Assembly (NCBI GenBank): GCA_030729445.1
Contig: JANQXJ010000006.1
Location: 1-10,594, forward strand
Length of the DNA: 10,594 bases
Direction of reading: 5' to 3'
Source: Limnohabitans sp.
GTDB lineage: Bacteria; Pseudomonadota; Gammaproteobacteria; Burkholderiales; Burkholderiaceae_C
In this document: piece after piece, positions 6,326 through 10,594 of the stretch
How the letters are laid out: every line of letters begins with the position of its first letter
Numbering within the stretch: position 1 is the first letter of the stretch
Notes under the pieces: model-generated
Told to the model about the DNA's origin: nothing
Database searches by the model: none
Seen by the model: only the letters and a program-made list of their open reading frames with translations
Translations under genes and position numbers: made by a program

Positions 6326-6353
6326 ATTGTAGTGAAAGAAAGTCTCGAGTCAG
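6326..6353 (-). promoter_or_regulatory. Second candidate promoter just before the terminator
   Basis: On the minus strand CTGACT (6353-6348; four of six with the -35 consensus) is followed after 16 bases by TACAAT (6331-6326; five of six with the -10 consensus). The start would be near 6319, exactly where the terminator hairpin begins, so a transcript would open with that hairpin. It is plausible but unsupported by anything beyond the motif. Confidence 0.3.
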
Positions 6354-6372
6354 TATTCATTGCCGTCGGGAA

Positions 6373-7671
6373 TTACCCTTTGGCTGCATTTTTCTTTCGC
6401 AGTTCTTCCAATTTATCGGCAATTTTGATTTCCAGACCCCGGCGAACCGGTTTGTAAAAGCCGGGCTCGGGCATCCCATCGGGCAAATAGCGCTCTCCAG
6501 CGGCAAAACCGTCTTCCTCGTCGTGTGCATAGCGGTAACCCTTGCCGTAGTCCAGCTGCTTCATAAGCTGGGTGGGGGCATTGCGCAAATGCATGGGCAC
6601 CGGGCGGGTGCCGTCTTTTTTGACCCAGGCCTTGGCTTGGTTGAAGGCTTTGTAGGCGGCATTAGATTTGGGGGCCACGGCCAGGTAAATCACACACTGC
6701 GCCAGCGTCAACTCGCCCTCGGGGCTACCCAGGCGCTCATACACCTCGGCGGCGTCCAGTGCCATGCGCAAAGCTCGCGGATCGGCCAAACCAATGTCCT
6801 CGCTGGCCATGCGAATCAGGCGCCGTGCCATGTAGCGTGGGTCGGCACCCCCGTCGAGCATGCGCACAAACCAATACAGGGCGGCATCCGGGTCCGAGCC
6901 ACGCACCGATTTGTGCAAGGCGCTGATGGTGTCGTAGAACTGCTCGCCGCCTTTGTCGTAGCGGCGCATGCGCTCGCCCAGCACCCGCATCAGCCAAGTA
7001 TCGGTCACTGGGTCGATGCTTTCTTGTTTGGCGGCCATGGCCAAGGTTTCCAGCGTGTTCAGCAAACGCCGCGCATCGCCATCGGCATAGGCCAGCAAAC
7101 GGGTCAGCGCCTCCGGCTCGATGGCGGGAATGGCATCAATGGCCTGCGCCCGCCCCACGATGCTTTGCAGGTCTTCCTCGGTCAGGGGCTGCAGCACATA
7201 CACCGCTGCCCGCGACAGCAAGGCCGAATTCACCTCAAACGAAGGGTTTTCGGTGGTGGCCCCGATGAAGGTGAACAAGCCGCTTTCCACATGCGGCAAA
7301 AACGCGTCTTGCTGGCTTTTGTTGAAGCGGTGCACCTCGTCCACAAACATGATGGTGCGCTGGGGGTGCAAACCTGTGCGGGCGGCTTCGGCTTTTTCAA
7401 CCGCTTCGCGGATGTCCTTGACGCCGCCCAAGACTGCGCTGATGCTCAAAAATTGCGCGTCAAACGCGTCGGCCATCAAGCGGGCGATGGTGGTTTTTCC
7501 CACGCCCGGCGGCCCCCACAAAATGCAGCTGTGCGGCTGGCCCGACTCAAAAGCCAGTCGCAGTGCCATGCCCTCGCCCAGCAAATGCTGCTGGCCAATC
7601 ACCTCACCCAAGTGGCGCGGGCGCAAGCGCTCGGCCAAGGGGGCATGGGGCGTCAGACTGGCGGCTTTCAT
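6373..7671 (-). CDS. rarA: Replication-associated recombination protein A (RarA/MgsA), AAA+ ATPase
   Basis: The product is a 432-residue member of the RarA/MgsA/WRNIP1 family of clamp-loader-like AAA+ ATPases that act at stalled replication forks (E. coli RarA is 447 residues). Landmarks are LAERLRPRHLGEVIGQQHLLG (12-32), Walker A GPPGVGKT (53-60), Walker B with the RarA-specific FVDEVHRFNKSQQD (109-122), and sensor 1/arginine finger GATTENPSFEVNSALLSRA (137-155). The C-terminal tetramerisation half has FYDTISALHKSVRGSDPDAALYW, RMASEDIGLADP and YLAVAPKSNAAYKAFNQA. I start at the ATG at 7671 (MKAASLTPHAPLAERL), 16 bases after the lolA stop; the ribosome-binding site is poor (GGGTG). The frame is open to 7731 but that part overlaps lolA and is not family-like. 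It is the last gene of the ftsK-lolA-rarA unit. Confidence 0.95.
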   Translation of the reverse strand: MKAASLTPHAPLAERLRPRHLGEVIGQQHLLGEGMALRLAFESGQPHSCILWGPPGVGKTTIARLMADAFDAQFLSISAVLGGVKDIREAVEKAEAARTGLHPQRTIMFVDEVHRFNKSQQDAFLPHVESGLFTFIGATTENPSFEVNSALLSRAAVYVLQPLTEEDLQSIVGRAQAIDAIPAIEPEALTRLLAYADGDARRLLNTLETLAMAAKQESIDPVTDTWLMRVLGERMRRYDKGGEQFYDTISALHKSVRGSDPDAALYWFVRMLDGGADPRYMARRLIRMASEDIGLADPRALRMALDAAEVYERLGSPEGELTLAQCVIYLAVAPKSNAAYKAFNQAKAWVKKDGTRPVPMHLRNAPTQLMKQLDYGKGYRYAHDEEDGFAAGERYLPDGMPEPGFYKPVRRGLEIKIADKLEELRKKNAAKG

Positions 7672-7687
7672 CGGCACCCGGGGAGCA

Positions 7688-8374
7688 TCAAGGCCGAATG
7701 ACGTCCGCGCCCGCCGGAGCCTTGAACACAAAGGTGTTGGCGGGCAAAACAGGGTTCAGCTCAAAACCCGAAAAAGTCAGCACAGAACGCTGGCCCAAGC
7801 TGTCTTGGACATCGAGCACGGCCAGTTCGGGGCCTGAAGCGCTGGCACGCAAGCCCACCATCACCGCGCGAATTTGCCCATCGGGGGACTGGGGGGTGGC
7901 CCGCACCCACTGCAGGCCGCCCTGGTCGGGCTCGGGGCTGAACTCAAAATCGCTTTTGAGGGCCTGCAAATCCGACGCGGCTGTCAGCAAGGCAGCCGGG
8001 GTCGAGCCCAGCACCTGCGACTGCGCACGGGCCGTGACCTGGTTCAGATCCACATCGTGCAGCCACAAGGTTTGACCATCGGCGACCAAGGTTTGCACAA
8101 AGGGCTTGCGGTAGTCAAAACGGAATTTACCGGGCCGCTGGAACTCAAAACGGCCACTCGATGTTTTGGCCCTCGGGGCCTGGCCCGGGCGGCTCGGCGA
8201 GGTGACCACCTGGGTGAAGTCGGCCCGGCCACTGCGGGCCTGCTTCATGAACTGGGCCAGCACATCCACGCTGTCGGCCTGCACGGGCATGGCCCAAGCC
8301 CATACCGCCCCGGCCAACAGCCAAGCTCCACCCCAACCCAGCAGCGCTCGGCGCTGCACAACACTGTTTGTCAT
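7688..8374 (-). CDS. lolA: Outer-membrane lipoprotein carrier protein LolA
   Basis: The product is a 228-residue periplasmic chaperone that takes lipoproteins from the LolCDE complex and hands them to LolB at the outer membrane. A signal peptide is visible: QRR (7-9), a hydrophobic core rich in Leu, Ala, Gly and Trp, and a likely signal peptidase I site after VQA (31-33). The mature part has family features: FMKQARSGRADFTQVV, SSGRFEFQRPGKFRFDY, KPFVQTLVADGQTLWLHDVDLNQVTAR, and a C-terminal VLTFSGFELNPVLPANTFVFKAPAGADVI. I prefer the ATG at 8374 (GAG 8 bases upstream). A GTG three codons earlier (8383) overlaps the ftsK stop. Its position between ftsK and rarA matches the cluster order in many proteobacteria. 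Confidence 0.93.
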   Translation of the reverse strand: MTNSVVQRRALLGWGGAWLLAGAVWAWAMPVQADSVDVLAQFMKQARSGRADFTQVVTSPSRPGQAPRAKTSSGRFEFQRPGKFRFDYRKPFVQTLVADGQTLWLHDVDLNQVTARAQSQVLGSTPAALLTAASDLQALKSDFEFSPEPDQGGLQWVRATPQSPDGQIRAVMVGLRASASGPELAVLDVQDSLGQRSVLTFSGFELNPVLPANTFVFKAPAGADVIRP

Positions 8375-8379
8375 TCGTA

Positions 8380-10594
8380 TCACTCTGCCCGTGCGGGCAC
8401 CAGTATTTCACGCTGGCCGCTGCCACTCATGGCGCTGACCAGGCCTGCTTTTTCCATGTCTTCCACCAAACGGGCGGCGCGGTTGTAGCCGATCTTGAGG
8501 TGGCGCTGCACCAGCGAAATGCTGGCCTTGCGGTTTTTCAAAACCACTTCCACGGCTTGGTCGTACATCGGGTCTTTCTCGCCGTTGTCGCCCTCGCCGA
8601 GCATGCCGCCATCGTCGTCCGTGGTGCCGCCTTCGAGCACACCTTCGATGTAGTCGGGCTCGCCCTGACTCTTGAGGTAGCTCACCACGCGGTGCACTTC
8701 TTCGTCGCTCACAAAAGCGCCGTGCACCCGGATCGGGAAACCCGTGCCCGAGGGCATGTAGAGCATGTCGCCCATCCCCAGCAAGGCTTCGGCCCCCATC
8801 TGGTCCAAGATGGTGCGGCTGTCGATTTTGCTCGACACCTGAAACGCAATGCGGGTCGGGATGTTGGCCTTGATGAGGCCGGTGATCACGTCCACGCTGG
8901 GGCGTTGGGTGGCCAAAATCAGGTGGATACCGGCGGCTCGGGCCTTCTGGGCCAAACGCGCAATCAGCTCCTCGATCTTCTTGCCCACCACCATCATCAA
9001 ATCGGCCAGCTCGTCGATCACCACCACGATGTGCGGCAGGCGCTTGAGCGGCTCGGGGTCATCCGGCGTCAGGCTGAAGGGGTTGTAGATGAACTCTTCG
9101 CGGGCCGTGGCTTCGTCGATTTTCTGGTTGTAACCGGCCAGGTTGCGCACGCCCATCTTGCTCATCAGCTTGTAGCGTTTCTCCATCTCGGCCACACACC
9201 AGTTCAGGCCATGCGCGGCTTGCCGCATGTCGGTCACCACCGGGGCCAGCAAGTGCGGAATGCCTTCATAAACCGACATCTCCAGCATCTTGGGGTCGAT
9301 CATCAGCAGACGTACATCTCGCGCTTCGGCTTTGTAGAGCAGCGACAGGATCATGGCGTTGATACCCACCGATTTGCCCGAGCCGGTGGTACCGGCCACC
9401 AACACATGCGGCATCTTGGCCAAGTCGGCCACCACCGGGTTGCCAATGATGTCCTTGCCCAGGCCCATGGTCAGCATGGACTTGGCCTCGTTGTAAACCT
9501 GAGAGCCCAGAATTTCGCTGAGCTTGATGGATTGGCGCTTGGCGTTGGGCAACTCCAGCGCCATGTAGTTTTTGCCAGGAATCGTCTCGATCACCCGGAT
9601 GGACACCAAGCTCAGCGAACGCGCCAGATCTCTGGCCAGGTTCACCACCTGCGAGCCCTTGACGCCCGTGTCCGGCTCGATCTCGTAGCGGGTGATCACC
9701 GGGCCAGGGGCTGCGGCCACCACACGCACCTTGACACCAAAATCCGACAGCTTTTTCTCGATCAGGCGGCTGGTCATCTCCAGCGTCTCGGGCGACACGG
9801 TTTCTTGTCGGATGGACAGGCTGTCGAGCAAATCCACCTGCGGCAGCTTGCTGTCGGGCAGCTCGTTGAACAGGGGTTTCTGGCGCTCCTTGACCACGCG
9901 GTCGCTGCGCGGCACCTCCATCACGGGCGGCTCAATGACACGAGAGACAGGCTTGGTCACTGGCACCGGCGGCAAGTCCAGCTGGCCATCGGGCGAATCA
10001 TGGACGGGTGGACCCAAGTCCCACTCGGGCTCAATGGCCTGCGGCGAGAGGGCCTGCTGGCGTTCGCGCAAAGCCTGTTGGCCCAAAGCCAAGTCTTCTT
10101 CGATCTCGCGTTTTTCATGCCGCGACTGGATCAAGGCGTCGAGGCGACCCCCGATTTTTTCAGCCAACTGCCCCCAAGAAAAACGGAACACCATGGCCAC
10201 GCCCACCAAGACCAACGCAATCCCCATGAGGGCTGAGCCGTTGAAGCCCAGGCCGCGCAGGGCAGCCGTGCCCACCAGATACCCCAACACCCCACCACTG
10301 TGCCCAGGCAAGTCCGATTCAAGCCGGTACAGGCGTGTCCACTCCAGGCCGCAACTGGCCACCAGCAAAACCGCCAAGCCCAGCCAGAACACCCACAAAC
10401 TGCGCTGCCAGAAGGGCTCGTCCACCCTGTCTTGCGAGCCAGCGCCACGCAACCACCTGGCCAAAGCCACCAACCAAACCCGCAAACCCGCCGCCACACA
10501 CCACCAGGCCGAAAAACCCATCAGGAAATACGCCAGATCCGAGATCAGAGCACCCCATCGCCCCACCCCATTGCGCACCAACTCCCCGCTGCCC
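8380..10594 (-). CDS. ftsK: DNA translocase FtsK, N-terminus cut by window edge
   Basis: FtsK is the septum-anchored DNA pump that clears and aligns the terminus region and activates XerCD recombination at dif. The frame is open to the right edge, so the start and probably the first membrane helix lie outside; 737 residues are visible. In order: membrane segments near 10480-10540 (YFLMGFSAWWCVAAG), 10330-10395 (WVFWLGLAVLLVASCGLEW) and 10170-10240 (ALMGIALVLVGVAMVF); a Gln/Glu/Pro-rich linker that is short compared with E. coli FtsK (about 9700-10150); the alpha domain; and the RecA-like motor. Walker A GTTGSGKS is at 9393-9370 and Walker B VVVIDELADLM is near 8990-9030. The C-terminal gamma winged helix, which reads polar KOPS sites, covers DPMYDQAVEVVLKNRKASISLVQRHLKIGYNRAARLV (about 8450-8570). 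The TTG at 10581 is unlikely to be the true start. Its stop overlaps the alternative lolA GTG start. Confidence 0.96.
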   Translation of the reverse strand, partial: GSGELVRNGVGRWGALISDLAYFLMGFSAWWCVAAGLRVWLVALARWLRGAGSQDRVDEPFWQRSLWVFWLGLAVLLVASCGLEWTRLYRLESDLPGHSGGVLGYLVGTAALRGLGFNGSALMGIALVLVGVAMVFRFSWGQLAEKIGGRLDALIQSRHEKREIEEDLALGQQALRERQQALSPQAIEPEWDLGPPVHDSPDGQLDLPPVPVTKPVSRVIEPPVMEVPRSDRVVKERQKPLFNELPDSKLPQVDLLDSLSIRQETVSPETLEMTSRLIEKKLSDFGVKVRVVAAAPGPVITRYEIEPDTGVKGSQVVNLARDLARSLSLVSIRVIETIPGKNYMALELPNAKRQSIKLSEILGSQVYNEAKSMLTMGLGKDIIGNPVVADLAKMPHVLVAGTTGSGKSVGINAMILSLLYKAEARDVRLLMIDPKMLEMSVYEGIPHLLAPVVTDMRQAAHGLNWCVAEMEKRYKLMSKMGVRNLAGYNQKIDEATAREEFIYNPFSLTPDDPEPLKRLPHIVVVIDELADLMMVVGKKIEELIARLAQKARAAGIHLILATQRPSVDVITGLIKANIPTRIAFQVSSKIDSRTILDQMGAEALLGMGDMLYMPSGTGFPIRVHGAFVSDEEVHRVVSYLKSQGEPDYIEGVLEGGTTDDDGGMLGEGDNGEKDPMYDQAVEVVLKNRKASISLVQRHLKIGYNRAARLVEDMEKAGLVSAMSGSGQREILVPARAE

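Noticed and set aside
6271..7701. A 476-codon plus-strand open frame opposite rarA
   Set aside because: It mirrors RarA coding sequence; its composition (His, Gln, Gly) is that of a complement-strand shadow and it has no domain I recognise.
8368..10236. A 622-codon open frame on the plus strand, opposite ftsK
   Set aside because: It is antisense to an unmistakable FtsK motor, is His/Gln/Arg/Val-rich with no recognisable domain, and is explained by GC-biased third positions of ftsK.
1..10594. CRISPR array, toxin-antitoxin pair, phage or transposon remnant, defence or biosynthetic island
   Set aside because: I found no spaced direct repeats, no transposase or integrase motifs and no unfamiliar protein-coding gene; every sizeable frame is either a known housekeeping family or a shadow of one.

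Overview
The window is chromosomal housekeeping DNA from a GC-rich betaproteobacterium. The protein sequences and gene order look most like the Comamonadaceae (Burkholderiales), for example the Limnohabitans/Rhodoferax/Acidovorax group. This placement rests on recognising the proteins, not on a database search. Almost every base is assigned and no gene-free stretch exceeds about 190 bases. I see no phage, insertion sequence, CRISPR array, defence system or other sign of recent transfer.

Layout from left to right. Positions 1-94 hold the 3' part of a plus-strand tRNA-Leu(CAA) and its strong terminator. Positions 109-1469 (minus) hold a two-gene unit: an atypical NAD(P)-binding SDR-family protein followed, with an ATGA overlap, by the Hsp15-type RNA-binding protein HslR. 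Positions 1517-2557 (plus) hold a [2Fe-2S]/FAD/NAD(P)H reductase of the type often labelled CDP-6-deoxy-delta-3,4-glucoseen reductase. It ends at a perfect 32-bp palindromic terminator shared with the convergent operon. Positions 2653-6185 (minus) hold livH-livM-livG-livF, the two permeases and two ATPases of a branched-chain (or related) amino-acid ABC importer, without a substrate-binding protein gene beside them. Positions 6373-10594 (minus) hold ftsK-lolA-rarA, the chromosome-segregation, lipoprotein-carrier and replication-maintenance cluster conserved in many proteobacteria. ftsK runs off the right edge and lacks its N-terminus here.

Within operons the genes overlap or nearly touch (ftsK/lolA, lolA/rarA, livH/livM, livM/livG, livG/livF, SDR/hslR), so transcription and probably translation are coupled. 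Several starts in the longest open frames are too early. I chose livF 3369, livG 4156, livM 5244, rarA 7671 and lolA 8374 on ribosome-binding sites and family lengths.

The only part that looks more than ordinary is the 187-base leader between rarA and livH (6186-6372). It holds a minus-strand terminator hairpin, two candidate promoters, mutually exclusive short stems, and an 18-codon ORF (MNLAGFLLVVTAHPKGDS) whose start codon lies in the terminator loop and which contains a Leu-Leu-Val-Val run. Together these suggest, without proving, leader-peptide control of the liv operon by branched-chain amino acids.
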